Below, piece by piece: positions 1 to 7,230 of a DNA stretch of 10,740 bases. The position numbers were made by a program, and so were the translations under genes. Location: the NCBI GenBank assembly GCA_002449785.1, contig DJXP01000081.1:1-10740 (forward strand), read 5' to 3'. Position 1 is the stretch's first letter, and each line of letters starts with the position of its first letter. The DNA comes from Clostridiales bacterium UBA7001 (GTDB lineage: Bacteria; Bacillota; Clostridia; TANB77; CAG-508). The notes under the pieces were generated by a model. It had not been told where the DNA came from and did not search any database. It worked only from the letters and a program-made list of their open reading frames with translations.

Positions 1-8
1 AGCTAAAT

Positions 9-39
9 CAGACAAGACCCTAAGTCCCACTGTCTGCTA
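9..39 (-). repeat. Type A palindromic repeat at the asnB 3' end
   Basis: On the minus strand this begins TAGCAGACAGTGGGAC (39 down to 24) and closes with TGTCTG at 14 down to 9. CAGACA and TGTCTG therefore pair as a six-base stem around a 16-base loop. The first three bases are the asnB stop codon. The 16-base core is identical, in inverted orientation, to 2529-2544. No U-tract follows, so it is not a classical intrinsic terminator, though it could act at the RNA 3' end. It resembles REP/MITE-type elements; that assignment is inferred. Confidence 0.75.
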
Positions 40-1884
40 TATTTCAATTTTAGGATTATATTTTTCAAGCCACATATTTACCTGAATTAAATAAGCCATA
101 AGCTGAGGACCTGTCATAAGCTGACCAAACCATGGTCTAGCAAAAGCTTTACCATCTGTTTTTATTATATCTAAAATATAGTCTCTATTTAAAAGTTTAT
201 TAATTGGAGCATTTTCATTTTCCATAATTATAGAAATTTCTTTTTTAACTAACTTTAAATAACTAGGATTATGTGTTTTTGGATATGGGCTCTTTTTCCT
301 ATATACAATTTCCTCTGGAAGTTCTTTTTCAAATGCGTATCTTAATAGTCCCTTTTCTCTTCCCTTATATGCTTTCATTTCCCATGGGATATTCCATACA
401 TATTCAACTATCCTATAATCACAAAATGGAACTCTCGCCTCAAAACCATTAAACATACACATTCTATCTGTCCTATCTAAAAGTGTTTGCATAAACCAAT
501 TTGAAGTCAAATAAATAAGTTTTCTATGAAGTTTAGTACTTTCATTATCAGAATCTAAAAAATCAACTTTTGATATTGAATCATTATATCTTTTATCTAT
601 ATATTCTTTTAGATTTACCTTTTCTGAAATATTTTCATTTAATAATTTCTGTCTTTCTTCTATTGCAAGTGACCATGGAAAAGTTTTACTATTTAAGCTA
701 TCTTCTCTAAAATACCATGGATATCCTCCAAAAATCTCATCAGAGCATTCACCTGAAAGTGCAACTTTTAAATCCTTTTTCACATTTTTAAAAAACAACA
801 AATATGATGAATCTACATCTGCCATGCCTGGAAAATCTCTTGCTATCATTGCATCTTCTAATGAATCAAATAATTCTGGAGTATCTAAAATAATCTTTTT
901 ATGATCTGTGCCTAATTCTTTTACCATTAAATCTATATAATAATCATCGGTGTTTGGCTGAAAATCATTTTTCACAAAATTCTTTTCTTGGTCTACATAG
1001 TCAACTGAAAATGTTTTTAGTTTTTGACCATATTCTTTCTTATAATATTCCCCAGCATATTTAGTAATAATACTTGAGTCTAAACCACCTGAAAGAAGTG
1101 TTCCAATTGGTACATCTGATACCATCTGTCTTTCTACAGCATCTTTAATTAAAAATCTAATTTTTTCACATGTTTGTTCTAAATTATCAGTATGTTCTTT
1201 TGTTTGAAGTTTCCAATATTCTACATCTTTAAACCCATCTAAACCATATATTATAAAATGTGCTGGTATTACTTCTTTTATGTTTTTAAAGGGAGTAAGT
1301 CCTGGGCTATGAGCAGGTCCTATTCCAAATAATTCTGAAATTCCTGTTTTATCTAAAATAGTTTCAACCCCTGGAAAATCTAATATTGCTTTTATTTCAG
1401 ATGCAAAAATAAAACTATCATCTAAAATAATATAATATAAAGGTTTAATACCAAATTGATCTCTTGCTACAAATAACTCATTTTTCTTATCATTCCATAT
1501 TGCAAATGAAAAAATACCATTTAAATATTCACACACATTTTTTCCATAAAAAACATATGCTTTTAAAAGTACTTCTGTATCTGAATGTCCTTCAAATTTA
1601 AATCCATTTTCTAATAAATCTTGTCTTAATTCTTTAGCATTATAAATCTGGCCATTATACACAATTGTATATGTAGTATCTTGTATTCTATAGCTCATCG
1701 GTTGTTTACCTTTTTCTACATCTACTATACTTAGTCTTCTGTGTCCTAAAATTGCATGTTTGGAAAAATATACTCCCTCTTCATCAGGGCCTCTTCTTTC
1801 TATTTCCTTAGTCATATTTTTTATTAATAAATGCTCATTAGAAATATCTTTCTTCAAATTAACAATTCCAACTATTCCACACAT
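37..1884 (-). CDS. asnB: Asparagine synthase (glutamine-hydrolysing), AsnB type
   Basis: Makes asparagine from aspartate, ATP and glutamine in the cytoplasm. The 615-residue protein has the usual two-domain layout and length. An N-terminal class II glutamine amidotransferase domain begins MCGIVGI, with Cys2 as the nucleophile after Met removal, followed by RRGPD, GHRRLSI and the YNGQIYN loop near residues 75-82. The C-terminal ATP-pyrophosphatase domain has the PP-loop SGGLDSS at 265-271 and SGECSDEIFGGY at 377-388. The frame stays open upstream to an ATG at 1929, but the start at 1884 is chosen because Cys2 must follow Met1 and because AAGGAG (1891-1896) sits six bases before it. It is divergent from the zinc-ribbon Nudix gene, with 143 bases between them. 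Its TAG stop (37-39) is also the edge of a palindromic repeat. I found no convincing promoter and no T-box leader. Identity is very secure; the physiological reason for the pairing is unknown. Confidence 0.96.
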   Translation of the reverse strand: MCGIVGIVNLKKDISNEHLLIKNMTKEIERRGPDEEGVYFSKHAILGHRRLSIVDVEKGKQPMSYRIQDTTYTIVYNGQIYNAKELRQDLLENGFKFEGHSDTEVLLKAYVFYGKNVCEYLNGIFSFAIWNDKKNELFVARDQFGIKPLYYIILDDSFIFASEIKAILDFPGVETILDKTGISELFGIGPAHSPGLTPFKNIKEVIPAHFIIYGLDGFKDVEYWKLQTKEHTDNLEQTCEKIRFLIKDAVERQMVSDVPIGTLLSGGLDSSIITKYAGEYYKKEYGQKLKTFSVDYVDQEKNFVKNDFQPNTDDYYIDLMVKELGTDHKKIILDTPELFDSLEDAMIARDFPGMADVDSSYLLFFKNVKKDLKVALSGECSDEIFGGYPWYFREDSLNSKTFPWSLAIEERQKLLNENISEKVNLKEYIDKRYNDSISKVDFLDSDNESTKLHRKLIYLTSNWFMQTLLDRTDRMCMFNGFEARVPFCDYRIVEYVWNIPWEMKAYKGREKGLLRYAFEKELPEEIVYRKKSPYPKTHNPSYLKLVKKEISIIMENENAPINKLLNRDYILDIIKTDGKAFARPWFGQLMTGPQLMAYLIQVNMWLEKYNPKIEI

Positions 1885-1890
1885 AAAAAA

Positions 1891-1896
1891 CTCCTT
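1891..1896 (-). promoter_or_regulatory. Ribosome binding site that fixes the asnB start
   Basis: AAGGAG on the minus strand, six bases upstream of the ATG at 1884. It decides for the MCGIVGI start over the upstream in-frame ATG at 1929, which would bury the catalytic Cys2. Confidence 0.85.
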
Positions 1897-1957
1897 AACA
1901 ATAAAATATATTCTATATATTTTATGCAAAGAATATGTTTTTAGACCATGATTTAAT

Positions 1958-1985
1958 TTGATTTTACATTATATTATGGTATAAT
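1958..1985 (+). promoter_or_regulatory. Sigma-A-type promoter for the zinc-ribbon Nudix gene
   Basis: A perfect -10 box TATAAT (1980-1985) is preceded by an extended -10 TG at 1977-1978. A -35-like TTGATT lies at 1958-1963 with a 16-base spacer. It points to the plus strand, leaving a leader of roughly 35 bases before the ATG at 2028. Confidence 0.7.
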
Positions 1986-2027
1986 CCCTATATATATTTA
2001 TTAAGCAGAATATTTAGGAGGCTTAAA

Positions 2028-2522
2028 ATGCATTTTTCTTACTGTCCATATTGTGGAAAAAAATTAACTAATAAAAAAATTGGAGATGAAGGAATAATTC
2101 CATATTGCAATAATTGTAATATTCCTTTATGGGATATGTTTACAACCTCAATTATATCAGCTGTAATTAATGAGAATAATGAAATAGCTTTATTAAAGCA
2201 AAATTATGTCTCAAAAACAAATTACGTTTTAGTAGCTGGAATAATGAAAACAAATGAATCAGCTGAAAGCACAGCGATAAGAGAGATTAAAGAAGAACTT
2301 GGTTTAGATGTAACTTCTTTAGAATTTATTAAAACTTATACATATCCAAAAAAAGAAATGCTAATGATTGGATTTAAAGCAAATGTAAAAAAATCTGAAT
2401 TCATAATTTCCGAGGAAGTTAATTCAGCAATATGGGTAAAGTTAGATAGCTCATTAAATTTACTTCGTGAAGGTGGAATTGGATGGCAAATAGTAAAAAG
2501 TATAATTGATTCAAATAATTAA
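2028..2522 (+). CDS. Nudix hydrolase with N-terminal zinc ribbon (NudC-like)
   Basis: A 164-residue pyrophosphohydrolase of the Nudix superfamily, which cleaves nucleoside diphosphates linked to another group. It opens with a zinc ribbon: CPYC at residues 6-9 and CNNC at 27-30. A complete Nudix box follows at 71-93 (G71, E77, R85-E86, E89-E90, G92), so metal binding and catalysis look intact. The zinc ribbon plus Nudix layout recalls NADH pyrophosphatase NudC, but this protein is much shorter than E. coli-type NudC. The SQPWPFP signature that marks NAD(H) specificity is missing; TYTYPKKEMLMIGF (about 104-117) stands there instead. The substrate is therefore open, and calling it nudC would overreach. 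The start has AGGAGG at 2016-2021. The gene has its own promoter, is divergent from asnB and converges on mutS, with a palindromic repeat between the two stops. Confidence 0.88.
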   Translation: MHFSYCPYCGKKLTNKKIGDEGIIPYCNNCNIPLWDMFTTSIISAVINENNEIALLKQNYVSKTNYVLVAGIMKTNESAESTAIREIKEELGLDVTSLEFIKTYTYPKKEMLMIGFKANVKKSEFIISEEVNSAIWVKLDSSLNLLREGGIGWQIVKSIIDSNN

Positions 2523-2527
2523 CGAAT

Positions 2528-2576
2528 GTAGCAGACAGTGGGACGTGGTTCCTGTCTGCTTCCCCTTGTCTGCTAC
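2528..2576. repeat. Compound type A palindromic repeat between Nudix gene and mutS
   Basis: This 49-base element fills almost the whole convergent gap. GTAGCAGACA (2528-2537) is matched by its exact reverse complement TGTCTGCTAC (2567-2576). Nested inside, GCAGACAG (2531-2538) pairs perfectly with CTGTCTGC (2552-2559), so two mutually exclusive hairpins share the same left arm. Positions 2529-2544 are the exact 16-base inverted copy of 24-39. The right end supplies the TAG stop of mutS (2575-2573). There is no T-tract on either side, so any terminator role would not be of the classical intrinsic kind. Confidence 0.8.
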
Positions 2577-5194
2577 TCAAGCATTTCTTTTAATTTTACT
2601 AAAGTATTTAAAGCATCAATTGGAGTTAATTCATTTACATTAACTTTATCTAATTCATGTGAAATATCAGCAAGCCTCAAATTAAAAATATCAAATTGTC
2701 CATCAACTTGTTTTTTATCTTCTTTTTCCTCTTTTATTTTAACTCCACCTTTTTCTAAAGAGCGAAGTATTTTATTAGCACGTGATACAACGTTTTTTGG
2801 AACACCAGCAAGTTTAGCGACATGAATTCCATAGCTTTCATCTGTACCACCTTCTAATATTTTTCTTAAGAATATTATGTCTTCACCTTTTTCTTTTACA
2901 GCAACTTGATAATTCTTTATACCATCAACTTTTTCTTCTAATTCTAAAAGTTCATGATAATGTGTTGCAAATAGTGTTTTACAACCAATTTTATCTTTAT
3001 CAGCTATATATTCAGCAACTGCCCAAGCAATAGATAGGCCATCATATGTTGACGTTCCTCTTCCAATCTCATCTAAAATAACCAAGCTTTTAGGAGTTGC
3101 TTCTCTTAAAATATTAGCAACTTCATTCATTTCTACCATAAATGTACTTTGTCCACTACTTAAGTCATCAGATGCACCAACTCTTGTAAATATTTTATCA
3201 ACAATTCCAATTGTTGCTTTTGTTGCTGGAACAAAACATCCAATTTGAGCCATAAGTGTAATTATTGCGACTTGTCTCATATAAGTAGATTTTCCTGCCA
3301 TATTAGGACCTGTAATAATTGCAACTCTATTTTCTTTGCAATCTAAATATGTATCATTTTCAACAAAGCTTCCACCATCTATCATTTTTTCAATTACTGG
3401 ATGACGTCCATCTTTTATGTCTATAATATCTCCATCATTAACATCTGGATAAACATAATTATTATCTTCTGCCACAACTCCAAAACTTGTTAAAACATCT
3501 ATAATAGATATTGCATTTGCTGAATTTTGTAATCTTTCTATGTTTTTAGCAATCTCATTTCTTATTTTAACAAATTCTTCATATTCAAGAGTTACAACTT
3601 TTTCTTCAGAACCCAAAACTTTATTTTCAATTTCTTTTAATTCTTCTGTAATAAACCTTTCGGCACCAGTTAAAGTTTGTTTTCTAATATAGTTTTCAGG
3701 AACTTGTTTTAAAAATGATTTTGTAATTTCTATATAATAGCCAAAAACTTTGGTATATCCAACTTTTAAGTTTCTAATACCTGTTCTTTCTTTTTCTTTT
3801 GCTTCTAATGCTACTATCCAGTTTTTACCATCTGTTGATGCTTTTTTATATTCGTCAATTTCTATGTTATATCCTTGTTTAATAATTCCACCTTCTTTTA
3901 CACTAATAGGTGGTTCATCAACTATTGCTTTTTCTATTAATTCATAAATATCTTTTAATTCATCTAACCTATTATATAGTTTATTTAATAATTTTGAGTT
4001 TGTATTAGATAATAATTCTTTTAATTCTGGAAGATTTTTTATAGAGTTTTTTAGAGAAATCATATCTCTAGCATTTGCATTTCCATAAGAAATTTTTCCG
4101 GCTAATCTTTCAATATCATATACTTTTCTTAAGATTTCTATAATATCTCCTCTTAAAATAATATTATCCTTTAACTCTTGAACTGAATCTAATCTTTCTT
4201 TTATTTCTTTTAAATCTAAAAGTGGATCATTTATCCAACGTCTTAAAAGTCTTCCTCCCATTGATGTTGAAGTTTTATCTAATACCCATATTAGAGTTCC
4301 TTTTTTAGATTTATCTCTCATTCTTTCAGTAAGCTCTAAACTTCTTCTTGCATTAATATCTAAAGCCATATATTTTCTTACTTCATAAACTTTTATTTTA
4401 TTAATATGTTCTAATTTTACTTTCTGAGTTTCTGTAAAATAATTTAAAAGACCATTTATTGCAGATACAATTAGCTCTTCATTTTCAAAACTATCTTTTT
4501 CTTTTTCATAACCATCTACTACTGTATATAACTCAAGTATTTTTTCATCATTACTCTCAAAATTTTTATCATCTCTTATAGTTACAAATGTATTGTTTCT
4601 GTCTTTTAAAACATTTAGTTCTTTTTCTTGGCATCCCATAACTTCATTTACAACTAGCTCAGCAGGTGCAAATCTTGCATATTCATCTAAAAGCTTTTCA
4701 AAATTATTTTCTGGTAGTTTTATTTGAGTAGCATAAAAGTCACCTGTACTTATATCACAAATAGCAAGTCCATAATTTATTCCACTTTTAACAATACTCA
4801 TAATATAATTGTTTTTCTTTTCTTCTAGCATATTTGTTTCGATAACTGTACCTGGTGTTACAACTCTTATAACATCTCTTTTTACAATACCTTTAGTAGT
4901 TTTGGGATCTTCTAATTGTTCACAAATTGCAACTTTATATCCTTTTGAAATTAATCTTGATGTATAGATATCAACAGCATGATGTGGAACACCACACATT
5001 GGTGCCTTTTCTTCTAATCCACATGCTTTTCCGGTTAAGGTTATTTCAAGTTCTCTTGATGCTGTAATTGCATCATCAAAAAACATCTCATAAAAATCCC
5101 CTAATCTATAAAACAGTATACAATCTTTATATTGTTCTTTAGTTGCCATATAGTTTTGCATCATTGGTGACAACGCTTCTTTATTTATTTCCAT
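2573..5194 (-). CDS. mutS: DNA mismatch repair protein MutS
   Basis: Recognises base mismatches and small loops and starts methyl-independent mismatch repair with MutL. At 873 residues it is full length for MutS1. The mismatch-binding domain carries the wedge motif GDFYEMF with Phe34 and Glu36. The connector, lever and clamp regions follow. The ATPase has Walker A GPNMAGKST at 629-637, the DDLSSGQSTFMVEM segment at 676-689, Walker B LVILDE at 704-709 and the FATHYHEL histidine loop at 742-749. A sliding-clamp-binding motif QFDIF (833-837) and the conserved ending LTPIDALNTLVKLKEML show that the C-terminus is natural even though the TAG stop lies inside a repeat. The start at 5194 gives the canonical MutS N-terminus; its ribosome site is weak (AGGGG, about 12 bases away). 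It follows miaB by 66 bases, a common Clostridia order. mutL is not next in this window. Confidence 0.97.
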   Translation of the reverse strand: MEINKEALSPMMQNYMATKEQYKDCILFYRLGDFYEMFFDDAITASRELEITLTGKACGLEEKAPMCGVPHHAVDIYTSRLISKGYKVAICEQLEDPKTTKGIVKRDVIRVVTPGTVIETNMLEEKKNNYIMSIVKSGINYGLAICDISTGDFYATQIKLPENNFEKLLDEYARFAPAELVVNEVMGCQEKELNVLKDRNNTFVTIRDDKNFESNDEKILELYTVVDGYEKEKDSFENEELIVSAINGLLNYFTETQKVKLEHINKIKVYEVRKYMALDINARRSLELTERMRDKSKKGTLIWVLDKTSTSMGGRLLRRWINDPLLDLKEIKERLDSVQELKDNIILRGDIIEILRKVYDIERLAGKISYGNANARDMISLKNSIKNLPELKELLSNTNSKLLNKLYNRLDELKDIYELIEKAIVDEPPISVKEGGIIKQGYNIEIDEYKKASTDGKNWIVALEAKEKERTGIRNLKVGYTKVFGYYIEITKSFLKQVPENYIRKQTLTGAERFITEELKEIENKVLGSEEKVVTLEYEEFVKIRNEIAKNIERLQNSANAISIIDVLTSFGVVAEDNNYVYPDVNDGDIIDIKDGRHPVIEKMIDGGSFVENDTYLDCKENRVAIITGPNMAGKSTYMRQVAIITLMAQIGCFVPATKATIGIVDKIFTRVGASDDLSSGQSTFMVEMNEVANILREATPKSLVILDEIGRGTSTYDGLSIAWAVAEYIADKDKIGCKTLFATHYHELLELEEKVDGIKNYQVAVKEKGEDIIFLRKILEGGTDESYGIHVAKLAGVPKNVVSRANKILRSLEKGGVKIKEEKEDKKQVDGQFDIFNLRLADISHELDKVNVNELTPIDALNTLVKLKEMLE

Positions 5195-5260
5195 TTTTTT
5201 ATATTACCCCTAATATATATCTAAATTTAATTATTAATTATCTTGCTTAAATTCCAATCG

Positions 5261-6631
5261 TTATATGATTTCCCCTTTTAAATACCATTTATGTGCTTCT
5301 AGGATTTTTACTGAAACAAAATCTCCTGGTTTATAAGACTTATTAGCTTCAAATACAACAACCTTATTTGTATCTGTTCTACCCTCAAGCATTTCATCAT
5401 TATTTTTACTCTTACCTTCAATTAATAGTTTTTGAATAGTATTTATATATTTTTCATTATTTAAATCAACTTTAGATTCATATAAATTCTTAAGTTTTTC
5501 AAATCTTTTATGTTTTATCTCCTCTGGTATTTGGTCATCTCTTTTAGCACCAACTGTACCATCTCTTTTTGAATAGATAAACATATACGCTTGCTCAAAA
5601 TTAACTTTTTCTACAACATCTAGAGTATCTTCAAATTCTTCATCTGTTTCTCCTGGAAAACCAACTATAATATCTGTTGAAAAAACAACATTTGGAATTT
5701 TTTCTTTCATTTTATCTACTAAATCTAAATATTGTTCTTTAGTATATTTTCTATTCATTTCTTTTAATACTTTTGTATTTCCAGATTGAAGTGGCAGATG
5801 AATTATTTTGCACACTTTGTCATTTTGTGCAATTGCAGTAATAACATCATCAGTAAAATCTTTTGGGTGTGGTGATATAAATCTAACTCTTTCAATTCCA
5901 TCTATCTTGCAAACTTCATTTAATAAATCAGCAAAATTTTTAATATTATCATTTCCCTTATATGAATTTACATTTTGACCAAGTAAAGTTATTTCTTTGT
6001 ATCCTTGCTCTGATAGTTCTTTTATCTCAGACAATATTCTTTCAGGTTCTCTACTTCTTTCTCTTCCTCTAACATAAGGCACAATACAAAATGAACAAAA
6101 ATTATTACATCCATACATAATAGTAACAGATGCTTTATATTCACTCATTCTCTTAATTGGAAGACCTTCATAAATTTCTCCATCTATATCTATTACATCT
6201 CTAACTTTTTGCTTTTCTATTATTGTTTTATAAATATATTCTGGTAAGTTTTGCATTGTATGTGTTCCAAAAATAATATCAACAAAAGGATAACTTTTCT
6301 TAATCTTATCTACCATATTTTTTTCTTGCATCATACAACCACCAATTGCAAGTATCATATCTTTATTTTGCTTAATGTTCTTAATTTCTCCAACTTTTCC
6401 AAATAATCTTTCTTCTGCATTTTCTCTAACACAACATGTATTAAAAATAACAATATCTGCATTTTTGTAGTCATCAGTTTCAGTATATCCCATCTTTTCA
6501 AGCATACCTGCCATTTTTTCTGAATCGTTTTCATTTAACTGACATCCCATTGTTAAAATTGAATATTTTAAAACTTGACCTTTATTCTTTTCTTTTACTT
6601 TTTCTATGTAATTTATCTCATTTTCTGGCAT
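5261..6631 (-). CDS. miaB: tRNA-2-methylthio-N6-isopentenyladenosine-37 synthase MiaB
   Basis: Radical-SAM methylthiotransferase that adds the 2-methylthio group to i6A37 next to the anticodon of tRNAs reading UNN codons. The 456-residue protein has the full family layout. The N-terminal UPF0004 domain has three cysteines for the auxiliary cluster: Cys30 (MGCQLNEND), Cys66 (FNTCCVRENAE) and Cys99 (IGGC). The radical-SAM core has CNNFCSFC with Cys175, Cys179 and Cys182, followed by IVPYVRGRERSR. Further core motifs are ITLLGQNVNSY and HLPLQSGN. A C-terminal TRAM-like segment follows from about residue 390. MiaB is preferred over MtaB or RimO because of the NTCCVRENAE and GRERSR signatures. The start has GGAGG (6640-6644) eight bases upstream, inside the end of the preceding Nudix gene. 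Only three bases separate the two genes, so translation is probably coupled. Confidence 0.96.
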   Translation of the reverse strand: MPENEINYIEKVKEKNKGQVLKYSILTMGCQLNENDSEKMAGMLEKMGYTETDDYKNADIVIFNTCCVRENAEERLFGKVGEIKNIKQNKDMILAIGGCMMQEKNMVDKIKKSYPFVDIIFGTHTMQNLPEYIYKTIIEKQKVRDVIDIDGEIYEGLPIKRMSEYKASVTIMYGCNNFCSFCIVPYVRGRERSREPERILSEIKELSEQGYKEITLLGQNVNSYKGNDNIKNFADLLNEVCKIDGIERVRFISPHPKDFTDDVITAIAQNDKVCKIIHLPLQSGNTKVLKEMNRKYTKEQYLDLVDKMKEKIPNVVFSTDIIVGFPGETDEEFEDTLDVVEKVNFEQAYMFIYSKRDGTVGAKRDDQIPEEIKHKRFEKLKNLYESKVDLNNEKYINTIQKLLIEGKSKNNDEMLEGRTDTNKVVVFEANKSYKPGDFVSVKILEAHKWYLKGEII

Positions 6632-6634
6632 TAA

Positions 6635-7174
6635 TTATTCCTCCGCTTTTGAAGTTTTTATTTTAGTTTTTAACTTTTCAACAACCATATCTTTATATTC
6701 TTTATCTAATGGCACAAATTTATCTGAATACAATAATTTAATAAAGTCTTCAAAATTTAGCCATTTTACTTCATCAACCTCTTCTTCTTGAAGAACTAAT
6801 TCACTTTCTTTTTTATCCAATTTAAAAAAGAAAACTTGTCCTATTTCCCAAGTTAAATCTTCAATGTACTCAAACATAAATTCCATATCATCTTCATTAA
6901 TATTTACTCCAAGTTCTTCTTTTGCTTCTCTCATAGCACCTTCCTTAGGTGTTTCACCTGCATCAATATGTCCTGCACATGGCATATCCCAAAAACCTGG
7001 AAAGTTTTTCATATTCATAGATCTTTTTTGAACTAAAATTTCACCATTAGAATTATATGCCCATGTCCATGCTGGTTTATGATAAAAACCAGGATTTGGG
7101 CTATGGCATTCACTACTTGTTCTCACACCTAAATATTTTCCATCTCTTGAATATATATCAAATTTTTCTTCCAT
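6635..7174 (-). CDS. Nudix hydrolase, IPP-isomerase-like subgroup
   Basis: A 179-residue cytoplasmic Nudix protein. The Nudix box is complete at residues 68-90 (G68, E74, R82-E83, E86-E87, G89), so divalent-metal binding and pyrophosphatase activity are expected. The preceding core, with TWAYNSNGEILVQKRS and FPGFWDMPCAGH, resembles the bacterial Nudix branch related to isopentenyl-diphosphate isomerase. The NSVCGH-type active-site cysteine pattern of true type I isomerases is not reproduced: Cys66 is in MPCAGH, shifted by one position. I therefore call a hydrolase with unknown substrate, not idi. No Shine-Dalgarno sits at the usual distance from the ATG; an AAAGGAG lies further up, across a strong hairpin (described separately). 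It is the first gene of a tight miaB-mutS run and may provide the entry point for miaB translation. Confidence 0.9.
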   Translation of the reverse strand: MEEKFDIYSRDGKYLGVRTSSECHSPNPGFYHKPAWTWAYNSNGEILVQKRSMNMKNFPGFWDMPCAGHIDAGETPKEGAMREAKEELGVNINEDDMEFMFEYIEDLTWEIGQVFFFKLDKKESELVLQEEEVDEVKWLNFEDFIKLLYSDKFVPLDKEYKDMVVEKLKTKIKTSKAEE

Positions 7175-7185
7175 ATGATATTTTT

Positions 7186-7227
7186 ATAATATATTTAAAC
7201 CCTTAAATATATTATTATTTCTCCTTT
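7186..7227 (-). promoter_or_regulatory. AAAGGAG followed by a 13-bp AT hairpin ahead of the Nudix gene
   Basis: On the minus strand a good Shine-Dalgarno AAAGGAG (7227-7221) is followed by a perfect inverted repeat whose arms are 7203-7215 and 7186-7198, around a four-base loop GGGT. Eleven bases then lead to the ATG at 7174. No other ribosome site is visible for this gene. If the hairpin folds, the Shine-Dalgarno is brought to about 16 bases from the start. It also lies just after the ABC gene stop (7231) and could be an RNA 3' structure or a protein operator. No U-tract follows, so it is not a standard terminator. The structure is seen directly; the role is inferred. Confidence 0.5.
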
Positions 7228-7230
7228 ATC

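Noticed and set aside
1885..1929. Fifteen-residue N-terminal extension of AsnB from the ATG at 1929
   Set aside because: AsnB needs Cys immediately after the initiator Met, and AAGGAG is correctly placed for the ATG at 1884.
1760..1951. Plus-strand open frame opposite asnB
   Set aside because: Lies antisense over asnB coding sequence, has no family resemblance and no good ribosome site; a shadow of a real gene.
1885..2027. T-box or other riboswitch ahead of asnB
   Set aside because: Only 143 bases are available, shared with a divergent promoter, and no T-box-type conserved sequence or terminator hairpin is visible.
2028..2522. Naming the zinc-ribbon Nudix gene nudC
   Set aside because: The SQPWPFP motif and the size of true NADH pyrophosphatases are missing.
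2528..2576. Bidirectional intrinsic terminator between the Nudix gene and mutS
   Set aside because: The hairpins are real but no T-tract follows on either strand, so it is recorded as a repeat only.
2538..2825. Plus-strand open frame over the mutS 3' end
   Set aside because: Antisense to the conserved MutS C-terminus; no recognisable protein features.
3750..3947. Plus-strand open frame inside mutS
   Set aside because: Antisense shadow of mutS with low-complexity hydrophobic translation.
6635..7174. Isopentenyl-diphosphate isomerase (idi) as the name for the second Nudix gene
   Set aside because: It has a full Nudix hydrolase box with REAxEELG and lacks the correctly placed isomerase active-site cysteine pattern.
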